Positions 1-13,072 are shown, counted from the first letter of the stretch. The stretch is DNA of 64,000 nucleotides from Pestalotiopsis fici W106-1 (GCF_000516985.1 NW_006917094.1:744001-808000); one strand, 5' to 3'. Notes: a model not told the origin generated them from the sequence alone. Numbers and translations are program-made.

Positions 1-3000
1 AAAAAAATTGTTGCCAAAAATCAGGTCGTATTCCCCGTCACACTGATATTGGGGAAACAAAGTGCGATACGATATGACATGATATCAGCGCTTGATCCGA
101 TCAGATAACCCTGGCGGAATCGTGGTAGCACTGGCGATCGGTATCATACCCATGCCCATGCCTTCCTTGCCTGCTGCTCTACCATTTCCTTCCTTTTCGT
201 CTTCCTTGGTTTTCTGGCGTGGGAAAAACGGGGTCCAATAATGTACGTACACACACAGTCAAACCCCGAAGTCTGCCGACCGACCGACCCCTACGCCGTC
301 GCTCGGAGGTGGTTGGACATGTTGCATGGAGCATGGGGATGGGGATGGAGAGAGCATCAATGCTTTTTCTCGTTGCGGTCAGGATGGTTCGCGACACCGC
401 CTGTCCTGTGCGTGGGCCCAACAAAAAACCAAAACCGAAAAGAGACAAAAGAACAAGACTAGGACGCCGGGGTATGAAGAGTGGAAGACCAAGGGAAGAA
501 AACGGTCAAGCGATTTACGTCGGCTCCAAGCGGCGCCTGAAGCTCAGAAATGGGTCGCGCTGAAACATTAGACCCTGGCTGGGAGGCAAGCTGGTGCAAA
601 GCGCAGAAGCGATTCAGTCTTTTTTTTTTTTTTTAAACCCTTTCCTGCTGAGATTTGCATGGTTAGGTATGCCCGAACAGCGTTCCCTTGTCTTTGATGT
701 ATCGTGATAGTCGGCCTTAGAAGTCTTCTAGAAGGTTGTCAAATTTCCGGAGAGTGGGTCTCTGCGCCAATGGTAATTACGCTTGCTTCTTTCAGGGCCT
801 TTTGTGGCCTGCCTCAGCTAAAGTTTTTTTCTCCTCTCTCCCTCCCTTTGCCCCAACTTGTCACTAAGCCGCAAAGTCGGGACTGCAGAAGAGTCTGAGC
901 TTCTTCACCGTCCCGGCACTCGAGAGAAGAATCTGGAAGAAAATTTTCCTTTCGTCTCTCTCCAGGTTTTCGAACCGTGGTCCTTGACACGGCGCTTGCG
1001 AAGATCACGAGAAGCGCCCACTACGGTCGCGAATTGGTTGAAAAATAAAAAAGGTCGGGTTAGTACAATATTCTAGTGCACGGTGCAGAAATCTCGTTGA
1101 ATGCGCTGAGGGGTCCCCACTTGGTGAGCTGTCAGTGCCCATGTCCCGAATTTCAGGGTCCTTTTGGCGCTTCAGGCTGTCATGTCAATCAGTCAGTCCT
1201 CTGAAACGACCAAAGCTCGGCTATGACGGTATACGTGGATATGGCCCCAAGTGATAGTCGTGTGTACCATGGAGAGAGAGGCTCAGAGAGCGAACCACTC
1301 GAGCTACTTGACCCTATGAGGACCCCTGGTTGAAAAGTCGTTGTCGCTGGCTGGGGTTCATTATCGTGAGAGTTATTATTAATGAATGAATCGCATCCCT
1401 GAACTTCAGATGCAGCTTTACCCACCAACGAGCATGAGTTAGCCTGGGTCATCAGCGCTTGAAGCGGGCTGAAAATCCCCGTTTTGAGGGAAATAAAAAA
1501 GAAATCAAAGCGAGAGGGAGAGAAAGATGGAAAGGACATTCTGTGAAATGGAGGGGACGAAAAGGCCTCGGCATATTGGTTCGCATTGCGGTGTAACCAG
1601 CATGACATTGTGCAACAAAAGAGAATGTGAAATCAATGCGAATGGGGATCGCATAGCAAAAGTTGACTAGGACGAGCTGTTGTTTGCTTCCATGCCAGTC
1701 AATAGTCAATGGTCAATGCCACAATGTAGACTTGGCACCTCCAAGGCTGAAGCCTGAAAGTCCTTTGATAAAAATGGATATGTATGTACGAAGTACCCGT
1801 CCTACATAGGTATGTACATGGGCGCACTGCCTGTGCTGAGTGAAACATGCATACATTATACATACTGCGAGCTAATTTTGTTTCCACAGCCTCATCACTG
1901 CCAACATCCGTGCTTCCGAATGCTTCCCCAATGATGTATCAGGTAATTGAGACAAGGCTTTTGCGGTGCCTCTCGCTATGCTATAGTGGCACTTCTTTGC
2001 TATGTATAGGATAGGCTGGCCGGCAGAATACGGATGCTATTTACTCGACGTCGGCAACCGGAGTGTATAGTTGTAGTCGCGGCGCCTGCGACGGAACGTC
2101 GGGGCGGCTTCAATTTACCAATTAATGTATTTGAGGATAATTGCCCGGGACCTACATATGCAGCAAGTACGTCTATAGCATGTAGCCACTGTATTGCCGA
2201 CGTCTACACAATATAGGCCACTGCCACCTCCGCTTAGCCCCCTACATATAGACCTAATTATGTAGAATATAACAAAAACCTGCGCACGCGTGATCAATTG
2301 GTGTTTGGCGAGATTATAGAGAAGGATTCGCGTCCAGAATAACTTCCTCATGCAGCACGAGCCCGGAGCCGATCGCTGCCGTGGGGCTCTGGAAACCTGC
2401 AAGAATTTGCCCATGAATAACTTGTTTTCCCCATATGTCAGTACACATGGTACTCTTCTCGGTTCTATTGCCGTGAAAATTTTTTCCTTCTTTCCACTTT
2501 GGCACCAAAAGTTGATCTTTATTCCCTGACCGTTGACGTCGACATTGACCGGGTACCGCTCGGCGTGCACGGCACCGGCGGTGTCCTTCCCTCTCCGCTA
2601 CATTTGTGTTTTTTTTTTTTTTTGGCATTTGGCATTTGCCTACAATGCTGTTGGTGGGATGCGCCAGGCTGGGGATTGAGGAACAATTGCGGCTCCGCCC
2701 CTCCAAGAAAAAAAAAATATTGGCCAGGGTATGGAGGTGCCCTGGTCGGTAAGAAATGGATTGATTGGAATTATCAATTGCTCGCTCGCCTCTTTTCCTT
2801 CCTTCGGGCGGCCGAACATGGAGACGAGTTTCGTCTTAGTACGAATACGTGCTCCGTACTGCATCTAATCTGGACAGCGCAGTGTGACTCACCTTTTGCA
2901 TGGCTCCCGTAGTTGGGCACTTATCGTCACGACCACGCTTTTCTGATATGCAGCTTGTCCGTGACTTTCGGTGAATTCGGGACTACTGAACCCCTCATCG

Positions 3001-6000
3001 TGACAAGACAAAAAAGATCTCAAATGCGGTTGGGCCTTGGTGTGCGTATGTGTGTGTTATCACCCCCGTCTCTGGCGTTGGCGGGATCCAGTCTTCTGCA
3101 GGCGGCTATCACATGGCAGCCTATGGCCTCTCTGGGCGGCCCCTCTCCAATAGCCAAGATGCGCTTGAACTTGTTCCCGTCCTGGGTTGGGTAAAACGTC
3201 TTGTCTATCCGTTCCGACTTTGCACGTGGGCTCGCTACATGCACAGAGTAGGGTAAGCAGGCCTATGTTTGCATGTCTCGATGGGAAGATCACGGCGAGC
3301 ATATTGCCTGAATTGGTAAGACGTCTAGTTCTGACATCCATTCACTCTCCCGACGCCAAGACGCCGGATCATTTTCGACAACATTTTGACGAAAAATGAG
3401 GTGTAAAAAAAGTGCGCGAATAGAAATCTGATCATACTCGCATTTACTACCTAAATAAGTGCATCGTTTTGGGCCGTCAATACAATAGAGAAACCAAAAA
3501 AAAGGGACGGGACGGGCAACATATTGCGAATTGGCGTCATAAACGAATGAGCTGAACGATATTCATGGATGATCTGCCGGGAAGCTGCCGCTTGGCAGTG
3601 GCTCAAGGCGGTACCTGAGTGCATGAAGGTTTGGCTGAGCAGAAACTCTATCTATTAAAGTTCAGCGTGATGTGCACCCACTATGCCACCAAAGGCACCT
3701 GAGATTTCTTTACGAAGTGCGAGTCCCGATGAACTTGGATTAATAATAAGTGACCCCCCAGCAATCAAGCAAGAAGAAAAAAAAGCAAGCAGGGAATCTG
3801 TCGTGCATTTCATGGTCGCCGGCATGTCGGGCCAACACGGGAAAATGTTTAATTGACAAGACAATAATAATTGCTTCTTGTGCCGGTGGTGAAGATTGCT
3901 GGGTTTGCGATCTGACATATTGACAGGTAGCTGTAGTTGCTTTTTACCGTCTGGTGGCTTATCGCTATGCGTTTGGGTTCGCATCGCGTTTGCATCGGCC
4001 ACAATCTTCTCTGCTTGGGGCCACGTCCATACGCAGGACAACGCCTCTGTTCCGCGGATCTTGACCAATGACATCGATACATTTTTAGAAACTAGTCATA
4101 AGAAAAGTTGCAAATCTTCTTTGCAAATTTGAGACCAGTATAATTGGTTCGCACTCAAATGGTGTTATAGTGCAGTACGGAATATATGTAAGATGGTATT
4201 TCGTCCTAAAAAAGCCACTGGCCCATAACTTGCACACGGGCACACGGGCACACCATTTCGTTTACTTGTCTAGGTAGTACCTAAACTCTGCTTCCATAAT
4301 AGCGATCGATGATGATAATAATAATAATAACAATAATAAGCCGCGACGGCGCATGTCGGGATACTCTCTTGATCAAATTGCCCGCTGAGGCTAGGATGCA
4401 GGGGTAAGAGCCAATGCCCGTTCAGGATTGTCTGCCATGGTACGCACACCAGCTGACCAGTTTATCCCTGGGGTGCTTCGCTGTTATGGGGCCAGGTCAG
4501 GTAGTATTGGCTTTGACTGAGACAAGTTGTTTGGACTGTTGCACAAATGCACCTCATCAGACGGACGGAGACCATGTAGTATGTTGTGCTACGGACGTAC
4601 GTATAGATTTTCTGTATGCGAGAGCCTTTTAGTTTCGATCTGGTACCTTGTCCCAAGCCATGTACGTGTACGTGTAAATGTACCTACATTGAGCAGTAGT
4701 AAGTAGTATGACTGGCCACCAAAGTTGAGCGAATCTGCAACAAGACATGCCTACCTACCTACCAATCTACCCACCAACCAAAACACTATCTACACAACAT
4801 ACTCGATTAGTAGTTTGATTCATTTGCCTCACCCACGGTAAACGCGACGTTTGGCATCTTCATTCCACTTCCGGACTCCGGCGCCGGTGGCTTTGGATAA
4901 GGTGGCAGCAAGCTCGACTGAAGCGACCGAAGCACCATTGGCGTAGACCCTGACGGGTGAGAAAGCTAGGAGCAAGTGCGTAACGACCACATCATGCTCA
5001 ACGCAACAGTTTGTCTCGTGAAAATGATGAGATCCACTGTTCTCCTTTGACGGGGCCCATGTCAGTCAGTCAGCAAGCGCGTCAGGACACTCTCTCATCA
5101 GGGCCTTGTCTGTCTTGTCCTTGTCTTGCCTGTACAACCGACAGGAAAGGGCAGGAAAAATCTGCCCACTTCTTTTTCGTACCACGGCTAGCCTTGGACC
5201 TTGGTAGTACGACATCAGCACGGTTGCAGTGTCTGGGGTTTTGGACGAGGTGGATATCACGAATGTTCTACAAGTCTTCTGCGAAGGAGTGGAGTATCTC
5301 ATTCCACTGCTCGCAAAGGGATCCTGACCTTGGCCTGCCTGTCCAAGATCCGCATCCGGAGTAGGCGAGCAGGTGGTGGATTTGCGTAGTTGACACTGAG
5401 GAGTGAGGAGTGGTGAAGGCAGCCGTTCAAAAAAAAAAAAAAGTCGTCGACCGCTATTTTGGGTGGATGGTCCTCGCGTCCCCTGGAGCCAACCAAGCCC
5501 ACCACCTAACCAAGAACCCTGGGAAACCTGAACTGAGCCTTGAGCTTCAGCTTGATGCGCGCAACGTTCAGTCCACTCAGCAGTCGGTCGGCCCCAAGAA
5601 GCAAAAGAGCGATCGACTTTGGGACTCAGATGAAAGTACACGGTACTTGCGCTGATGCGTCAGGGGGGTTGCACCAGTCGAATCGAGCGGCAAGTTCACC
5701 AGGGGCAGCTTGCGCTCGTTTCATTCTTTTTTTTCTCACTTCTCTCGCAGCGCAACAGTGCTGAACCTCCCCCTCTGTGCTCAACGTCCACCGCCCAGAG
5801 CAAGGTTTGTACCCAAGTACCTAGGTAGCGTGCGTGTGGCACGCACCATGGCCCCCAGGCGTCCTGTACACCCCCTGTTCAGGCTTGGCTGCGTCACTGT
5901 GGGTGGCCCTGCCCTGCCTCTTGGGGAGTAATTTTTCTTTTTTGTATTTTCGATTTTTTTAGCTGATTGCAAGGGTGTGCCACACTCCATATCCGTATTT

Positions 6001-6180
6001 TAATATTATGGATACCGATGCAGCTAGTCTCGTCATGTACCTCGTCCGTGTCTGGCGGTGTATTCCTGGCAGCCTTGACGCTAAGCCGACCAGCTACAAC
6101 CCTGGAAGTACCTCCTCAATCTACTTCATCCAACATAGGCCAGTGTCAGGACTATCACTGCCGGCTTCCTACATAAGGCA
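1..6180. other. gene-poor intergenic block, left edge
   Basis: No reading frame here looks like a protein: candidates are under 200 codons, low in complexity or cross poly-T/poly-A tracts, and none has a recognisable family or a credible chain of introns. The block contains homopolymer runs (T run near 618-634, T runs near 2610 and A runs near 2708 and 5430), an ATAATA microsatellite near 4310-4340, and CTACCTACC/TACCTAGGTA-type motifs typical of promoter-rich spacers. The sequence is not strikingly AT-rich, so a RIP-degraded transposon is not obvious. It may be a large regulatory spacer or hold non-coding transcripts; I see no direct proof of either. Confidence 0.5.
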
Positions 6181-6409
6181 GCCTGCTCCCATCGATCCAA
6201 GACTGGTCAATACTCAAACCTCATCAGATCATCTAGCAATCAAACCAAACAAAAGAAGTCTATACTACTACTCTTCTATATAACTTCATCCATTGTCACT
6301 ACTTGCTACCACTACTTAGTCAAGTTGTCACTTTGCTACTCAAACAATACCAACCAACACCAAACACTTACAAGTCTTCTCGACTTACACACACAACACA
6401 ACAATTCAA
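6181..6409 (+). promoter_or_regulatory. 5' leader-like CA/CT-rich tract
   Basis: About 200 bases of CA- and CT-rich sequence, purine-poor and rich in CAAACC, CTACTACT and ACACAACACAAC, run directly into an ATG with A at -3. This is the composition of long fungal 5' untranslated leaders of well-expressed genes, and nothing else in the first 11 kb looks so much like one. A TATATAAC stretch lies near 6278-6285. I infer transcription to the right; the start site cannot be placed from sequence alone. Confidence 0.45.
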
Positions 6410-6526
6410 ATGGCTTCCCACGCTACCTCGGACTACAACATGGACTCGCAAAGACCATCGCAGCTGCCTCCTTGCCCCGGCCCACCGCCGAGCCGGCCTC
6501 TGCCTCCTCTGCCCAAGCGTGCTTAA
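6410..6526 (+). CDS. 38-residue proline-rich small protein (candidate)
   Basis: A short ORF begins at the first good-context ATG after a typical fungal leader (A at -3, G at +4) and encodes 38 residues. The N-terminal third is polar (start MASHATSDYNMDSQRPSQ). The rest is proline-rich with two PPxP-type stretches and ends in LPPLPKRA. There is one Cys, and no signal peptide or membrane segment. Non-coding sequence rich in TTTTGGGAT-type stretches continues to about 7440 and would suit a long 3' UTR. I do not recognise a family. It could be a genuine micro-protein, an upstream ORF of a transcript with a function elsewhere, or chance. The leader is stronger evidence than the ORF itself. Confidence 0.4.
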   Translation: MASHATSDYNMDSQRPSQLPPCPGPPPSRPLPPLPKRA

Positions 6527-9500
6527 GTTGGTATATATCAGCTTGGCAGCTTGGCTTATACGGGCCATCGAACCAAACAACAACTTTAACAACAAATGGA
6601 CGAAAACACATGGGGACATCCAATGGATCGCATAGGATGCACGGCATACAAAGAGGCAACAGGCGCTCATGTCTGAGCAAGGTCTAGTTTCCAGTGTCGA
6701 CTTCTCTTTTTCCGCAGCTTGCCGGGATGCGCATGATATGCAGGGCGCGGCCTTGCGCATGCAGCCTCAGCGAATCTACCTGCATTCCGCAACGACTATA
6801 CTCCGAGCACGCAGATTGGCGGATCCCTTTGCGCGAACATCAATGCAATATATCCAGCCGAACGGCAAGCTGCAATACCACACATACCACCGGAGATGAA
6901 CATCAAAAGAAAGACCTTGGCCAAGCTTGCCCTTCATAGCCTGCCATGACTCTCCAGCAAACACAACCACAAACGATTTCCTTGAGAGCTGGGCTTGACG
7001 GATTTCATATATTCTCTCTCTACTCGAGCCAACCGCCCGCAGCATTGCGAGCTTTTTGGTCTTCGATTGTACTACTACTACGGGATTTTAATATCGGGCT
7101 GTTGCTCTCGACAACAACACCCGCGCATGGAAAACGGTGCTATGGGATTTACAAATGAGTCGATGTTTTGGGATTTTCTTTTTTTACTTGGAGATGCAAA
7201 CGATATGGTGTTCTGGGATATTTTATCGACTTGTACCATTAGAAGCATACTCGGGGCGTCTTTCTGCGGTGGGCATGTTTATGCCGGATACCCCGACGAA
7301 CGATGGGAGAATCATGACTACCTACGGGGACATGCTACGGGGGATCAGGATATCTGCACGGCGACTTTGCGACAAAGTCGACCTGATGCATTGGTTTATG
7401 GCATACACAATATCATCAAATGATACTACAACATTGACATACCACACATGACTTACTTTGCTTGGCTTTGTGAAAACGTGCAATCTAGTAATAGTTCATC
7501 GGGGATTCCCATATCGTCAGGTCTAAATCGTATGATTATTGGCCACGCAATACCCCCGTTTGCAACGTATACTCGTTTGCTCTCGAGATGATGTCCCTGG
7601 AGAGAGTTGACGGGGCCAGTCATATTGCCGATGCCCCGCTGCATACAACGAATTAAAGCCGTACCTTCCGGACGTATGTAGTATTGTAGGTATGGATGTA
7701 CGGTATGCCAATGTTGTTGCAGCTTGATACCTTGCCGCAGATGAAGCGAAATCGATACCAAACCCACCCACAGCCCCTCGATCATCATCTTACTCTCTGC
7801 CCATCTGGCACCTTTCTCCTGTCCCTTACATTTTTCTACACAAAAAGTGGGGTGGAGTTTTGGTTTTGGGGGGGTCACTTTGCATGAGGCCTAGGTTGAT
7901 GATGCGATTGGAAAATAATTAAGCGAAGTCGTCAGCGAAAATCAGCGTGACCCGTACCCTAATGCAAGTGACAAACTTGACACGCAAAGAAACAGTCGAA
8001 AAAATTACATGGCCACGCTGGCAACCGCTGGACCACGCCTTGCAAGTACACTATCCTTTCCCTGATTTTCTCTCTCTCTCCCCACTAAACTACCGATTAT
8101 TTGGCAATTTAGAGAAAAGCGCAAAACAAGTTACATAGTACAAAGGTCATGGACGGAAAGAGACGACAGAGAAAATCCCAAAGGAGATCCGCATAGACTA
8201 ACGCAGCCTCGGAAATGGCGACGGCTCAGAGCGTCTCCACCCGTTTTTCCCATGTCCCTTTTTGGAGGGGGAGGGAAAAAAAAGAGTGGAGGCTGACCAA
8301 CGAGTCGTCACATTGGATTAATTTACCAGTTACATCATGTACTCTTTGACACGCAGCACTTAATCGATCACTTAATACAGCGGAGACTGAATGTTTGCGA
8401 GCCAATTGGCCAGCGCCGGCCCCTGGTTTTGCGACGGAGGCAAAAGATACGATTGCCCATGGAGATGGAGTTTTAGAGAAAACTCCATGATTACGAATGG
8501 ACGACGGGTACAGTACATACCATGTAATAGATCTTGCTATCGTCAATAGCCATTGAGAAGAGTTGAGATGGAGACCCGCTTCGCTGGTACATAGACTCCA
8601 TACACGATTGGCGTAGTGATGCGCGTCTGGGGGGGGGGAGGGGGGAAAAGCTGAAGCGTAGTGTCGAAAATAAAAGTGATGAGCAACAAGATCAAAAAGG
8701 TTCATTACCACCTACAACTCCCACAGGACCACAAAAAATACTGCAACTTTTGGGCAACTTAAAGGTGCATGAAATTGCAAACATGCAAGACGTCTGATGA
8801 CCTGCCAGACCCGCATGAAACTATCTGCGTACGAGCGCCCACGTTGCCTTTGTGCCTGCCCCAGCTCGCCGGGAAAGCCAAAATGGAATAGTACTATATC
8901 GTATGTAGGTAGTCATCGTCAATGACCTGGGCAGTCTTTCTTCTACAAACTTCCGTTGTTGGCTACACTACGTATTCGTACACTACAAAGTACATCAGAT
9001 GTATTTTTTCTTCCTCGTGTGCGTAATGTAGTAGTAATGGTAGTCACGGTAGCTAGACACTTTTAGAGGAACATTTCTCTTAGTCTTGGCCATCAAAACT
9101 TGGAATAACCTGGAACGTTGTTTTCCATTCGCCAGAGCTGGTTTGATGTCCCCGACCATACCGAGCCCAGCCCAGGCTCTCGCTCTTTCGTTGCAATTCG
9201 CACTCCGCCCGGACCGCCGGACTCAAGCGTATAGGCATTTTTAGGTTCGATCGCTCTTTTCTGATGAGATCGTGGGAATATCCCTTTCCTGCCTTTCCTG
9301 GAAGGCCTCACGACTCGTGCTGGTACGAAACAGGCCATATGCGAGTAATCGCTGCGAGACTTACTGCAGGCACAGCTGGTCTACTACTTTAGACCGGCTC
9401 ATCCGGTAGCCGAATTATTCTTGGTATACTGCAGTAGTCAAGTCTGCCCTCTCTTAGTCAACAGGGCAATCCCAAGAAAGAAGTACGTAGAAGATAGTTG

Positions 9501-11488
9501 AAAAGGTTTGTGCAAATCCAGTAACCCGAGGGAGAGGGCGCGCTTAGGAGGGAGGGAGGGAGGGAGGAGATCCTCCGCCGGAGTGTTGAAAGCTCACGCC
9601 AAGTCCTTGAATCCCGCCGGACTTGTTGGAGCTTGAGCCAAGTTTACCGTACCGTACCTGGGGGAAACTACTGCCGTGAGCCGCAAGCACGTTTATCATG
9701 ATGCGTTTCGTGCGTGCTAATAACATGGTAAGAGTAATCGGCGCATCGTCTCAGCCATGGCGTTTTGTCCGACAACCTGCAGGAAGCTTAGCTGCCCAGA
9801 ACGCGATGTTGACAAAACAAGACTTTCGCTTTGCCCAGGTATTGTTTCGTCTGATAGAGAAAACAAGTCGCCAGAGTTACCTCGGCTGAGTGATGAGCTC
9901 TCGGCCCCGTCAGGCAGTTTACCATTTACAAGCTCGACGATAGCCGTGTCCAAGGTTTTGCCGGAGGACTTGGCCTCTGCTCTTTTGGTTTGAGCATGGG
10001 CCGAGCGCATTTGCATTTGGACAAGCTATGCATCACCAATTGGACGAATATGGGCAACTGTAAGAGACGGATTGGGAAATACACAAAACTTGAGAACCGC
10101 TCTTTTTTTTTTTTTCGCTGGTGGCCGCAACCATGAAGCCACAGCCGCAATAACACCTAAAACGCTTTGAATAACGTTGAAAGCTGACCACCATGGCGAT
10201 TATAAAGACGATTACCAAGCAGCACCAATTCTATAGCACCCGCGCCGGCTCACACATCACCATCACCACCACAACCACCATGACCGTTTTGGGTTCCTTG
10301 GTAGGCACTTTAAGCCTTTCCAACAGCCTCTGCGGAATAAATGTCGAGTGTTGATATCATCAGCGGAAATGTCGAGCCAGTCACGGAACTGAGTATCCAA
10401 GAACGTAGGCAGCGCAAACTTTGCGCTGGCGTCTCATCAAAAATTTTGCCAATTGCAACCCAAAAACGAATACGTTCCTTGCGACGATAGCGTTGCACTA
10501 TTCAACGGTAATACCGTGGAAACCTAGCACATATCTCGATTGCCATTTGCCACCCCCTGGACCGTTCAGGAACAGTTGCGACCAAGTGGTGGCAAATATG
10601 CAAAAAAAGAGATTGAAAGTGTGAATACTTAATTTTGAATCGTTTACCTACCAGCTACCTTGTCCTGCTGGACACTAAAATCCCAACCAAGATCCCTTAC
10701 CTGTGTTTCATATCTCAGGGGTTCTACTCCAGTCAAGCCAGTCCGTCCGGCTCCTTTGCAGCTGCTGACTGTGCAGCGTGGCAGCTTGTCACCGGCCAAC
10801 CCGCACTGATCTTCGCGTGACGTCGACGCGTGCCAGTTCCACGTGGTGACAAGCCGCCAATGAGTTGTTAGTGTGCTGGTAGTTATCCATGGTACTTGCA
10901 GTCTCCTTATCGCTTGTACTCCATACAAATTTTTCTGCCCCTCCCCTTCTGGGGCTCTCCGCATCGGCCGCGATAACGAAGTCCGGAAGTGATCCTCGCC
11001 CGTCCGTCGCGGCCGCATTTCCAACGACTCGGACTCGGTGCAAGCGCCCCGGTGCCTTTTCCATCTTTTTCTCCATCTAAACAAGATTTCGACCGATCAG
11101 CTTAGGCAAGGCTCAAAAGTCCTCGGCATTCCTGAAGCGGATTGGGTTCCAGCTCGATTGAGCTTTTCTTTGCCTCGATCTAGCCTTTCAGGGCCAACTT
11201 TGAAAGTTTTTTTCCATCAAGTGCACGCCAATTAGAGGTGCTGCTGCTACTTTTTCTTGGTTTTGAGTTTTTCCGCACCCAGCTGCATTCGGCGCACCAT
11301 CCACACTTTGGGTACCGTTGATGAGCCTTATGGACGGCCCTGCTTAGTGGATGAAGCTTGAACATTGTCCTTAGTCGCAACGTTCGAGTTGTCCAGACTC
11401 ACTCGATAAACCTTCGACCTGGAAGAAAGGTGCATTCATTCGGTAGCCTTGCCCTCCTCCACCGACTATTTCAAGTCGGACCCAAGTC
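6527..11488. other. intergenic region, no supported gene
   Basis: Five kilobases with no ORF that survives inspection. Contents include a GGGA microsatellite near 9548-9575, poly-T and poly-A tracts, and a CA-rich stretch near 10240-10280 that resembles a leader but precedes only a 24-codon frame. The part up to about 7440 may be a 3' UTR of the small ORF to the left. The last few hundred bases are presumably the promoter of the Sam37-like gene. I see nothing else that can be named. Confidence 0.5.
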
Positions 11489-13072
11489 ATGGCTCTCGAG
11501 CTTCACATTTGGGGACCAGCCTTTGGATTACCGTCCATTGATCCCGAATCCCTTGCCGCCCTTTCGTATCTTGGCCATGTAGTTCCCACCGGGGACTGGT
11601 CGTTGATCGCCAGCAATGACGCAGCCCTCAACCCTGATCGTAGGTCTTATTGCCTTTTTGCTAACCGCCATCCCACCCCACGCCGGCCGCGCCATCACGC
11701 GATCCCCTACCCTGACCATCACACACACACGTGTACCTCCCTACCCGTCGTCGGTCCCTTGCCTCTAACTCCATATCGGACTTCACCGCTGCTGATCGAC
11801 CGGGAAAGATGGAAAACTGACCATGGTCTAACAGAAACACTCCCTGCCCTACATCACAATGGCACATGGATTTCAGGGTACACTAATATTGTCGAGTACC
11901 TCAGTCTGCAGAACTCTGCATGGTCGATCGACAGTGCTCTCGGCAGGACCCAGCAAGCTGATACTCTAGCGTACGCATCCTACATCCAGTCGCGCGGATC
12001 AGCTCTCGTCGCCTTCTCGCTCTATGTCTCGCCGAGCGCCTGGGCGGACCTGACCCGGCCGGCGTACTCGGCGCTCCTCCCCTTCCCTCTGACGTGGACC
12101 GTTCCGCTCAAGATCCGCTCCGCGGCTATCGCGAGGACGGAACACCTCGGATTAGACCACCTGGCCGCCGACGTTGACCCGGCAGATGGCTCGTCCGAGT
12201 CCAATAGGTCAACGACGGCGCCGACCACGTCGACAGGCTTTCTCCGCCTCCCCCTCCGCCCAAAGGTGAGCACCACCATGGCGCCAGAGCAGGCCGCCGC
12301 CATACGTCTTCAGAGCATCACGGAGGACTTTTTCTCCGTGCTTGATGAGCTGCGGGGGGATGGCCCGTATTTCTTTGGCCGAGAGACTCCATCGTCCTTG
12401 GACTTTTTGGCTCTCGGATATCTAGAGCTCCTCCGCGTCAAGACGCCGCACCCGTTCATGGATACTTGCATGAGGCGGAGCCAGGCAGGCAGCCGGCTCG
12501 CGCAATTCCTGGACCATATGCATTCCGTGCCCGTGAGGTGGCGAGCGGACAATGAGCAACTACCCTGGGCCTGCCCAACCCCTCGGGGCGTTACAAGGAC
12601 TTTGGGCCAGTTTGCCGAGAACGTGATACAAAACGCCCCTGGAGTCGGCGAGGCATGGAGGCAATGGAACGGCGAGGGCGTCAAGTCACAGGACCAGAAA
12701 CAGGATCCAACGCAGGTCCTCATGACGGTTGGCAGTGTGGTAGCAGCACTCGCAGCCGTCGGCGGAGCCATGCTGTTCCGGTCTCTCCCACCGTTTGGCG
12801 AGCCTACACAACGCTTCGAGGCGCCCAAGCCGCAAAAGAGCGGTCTGTATCGGTTCGGAGATATTGGTGCCATGTTTGACAATCTACCCGACTTTGAGGC
12901 GGTGCCTTCGAGGCCGTCGCCAGAACGCACCGACACAGTGTATCGACGCGATGGCGTCGAGGTGGCCGTCGACGTTGAAGAGGAGGGACTCGGGGCACAG
13001 CCGCCACGCGATGGAAATGTCGCAGAGGTTGGCGTCGGTGTCAAGGTTGGCGACAATGCTCGGAGCCTGTAA
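11489..13072 (+). CDS. Sam37/metaxin-like mitochondrial outer-membrane import protein
   Basis: Predicted Sam37 (Tom37/metaxin family), a subunit of the sorting and assembly machinery that inserts beta-barrel proteins into the mitochondrial outer membrane. The N-terminus (LHIWGPAFGLPSIDPE) and the downstream LPALHHNGTWISGYTNIVEYL region are the family's thioredoxin/GST-like opening; a GST-C-like helical region with PYFFGRETPSSLDFLALGYLELL follows. A single hydrophobic segment near the C-terminus (VLMTVGSVVAALAAVGGAML) is the probable membrane anchor, followed by a low-complexity tail. The frame is open throughout, but family alignment implies an in-frame intron at 11640-11834 (GTAGGT donor, CTGAC branch site, AACAG acceptor, phase 1, 195 nt). 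Removing it joins NPD to QTLPALHHNG and gives about 462 residues. Start chosen at the first ATG that gives the conserved N-terminus. Confidence 0.85.
   Translation: MALELHIWGPAFGLPSIDPESLAALSYLGHVVPTGDWSLIASNDAALNPDRRSYCLFANRHPTPRRPRHHAIPYPDHHTHTCTSLPVVGPLPLTPYRTSPLLIDRERWKTDHGLTETLPALHHNGTWISGYTNIVEYLSLQNSAWSIDSALGRTQQADTLAYASYIQSRGSALVAFSLYVSPSAWADLTRPAYSALLPFPLTWTVPLKIRSAAIARTEHLGLDHLAADVDPADGSSESNRSTTAPTTSTGFLRLPLRPKVSTTMAPEQAAAIRLQSITEDFFSVLDELRGDGPYFFGRETPSSLDFLALGYLELLRVKTPHPFMDTCMRRSQAGSRLAQFLDHMHSVPVRWRADNEQLPWACPTPRGVTRTLGQFAENVIQNAPGVGEAWRQWNGEGVKSQDQKQDPTQVLMTVGSVVAALAAVGGAMLFRSLPPFGEPTQRFEAPKPQKSGLYRFGDIGAMFDNLPDFEAVPSRPSPERTDTVYRRDGVEVAVDVEEEGLGAQPPRDGNVAEVGVGVKVGDNARSL

Noticed and set aside
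5066..5641. 191-codon minus-strand ORF in the left gene desert
   Set aside because: Crosses the poly-A run near 5430 (read as poly-Phe) and has random composition.
10278..10352. 24-codon frame after a CA-rich leader-like stretch
   Set aside because: Too short and without any further support; no splice that would extend it could be found.
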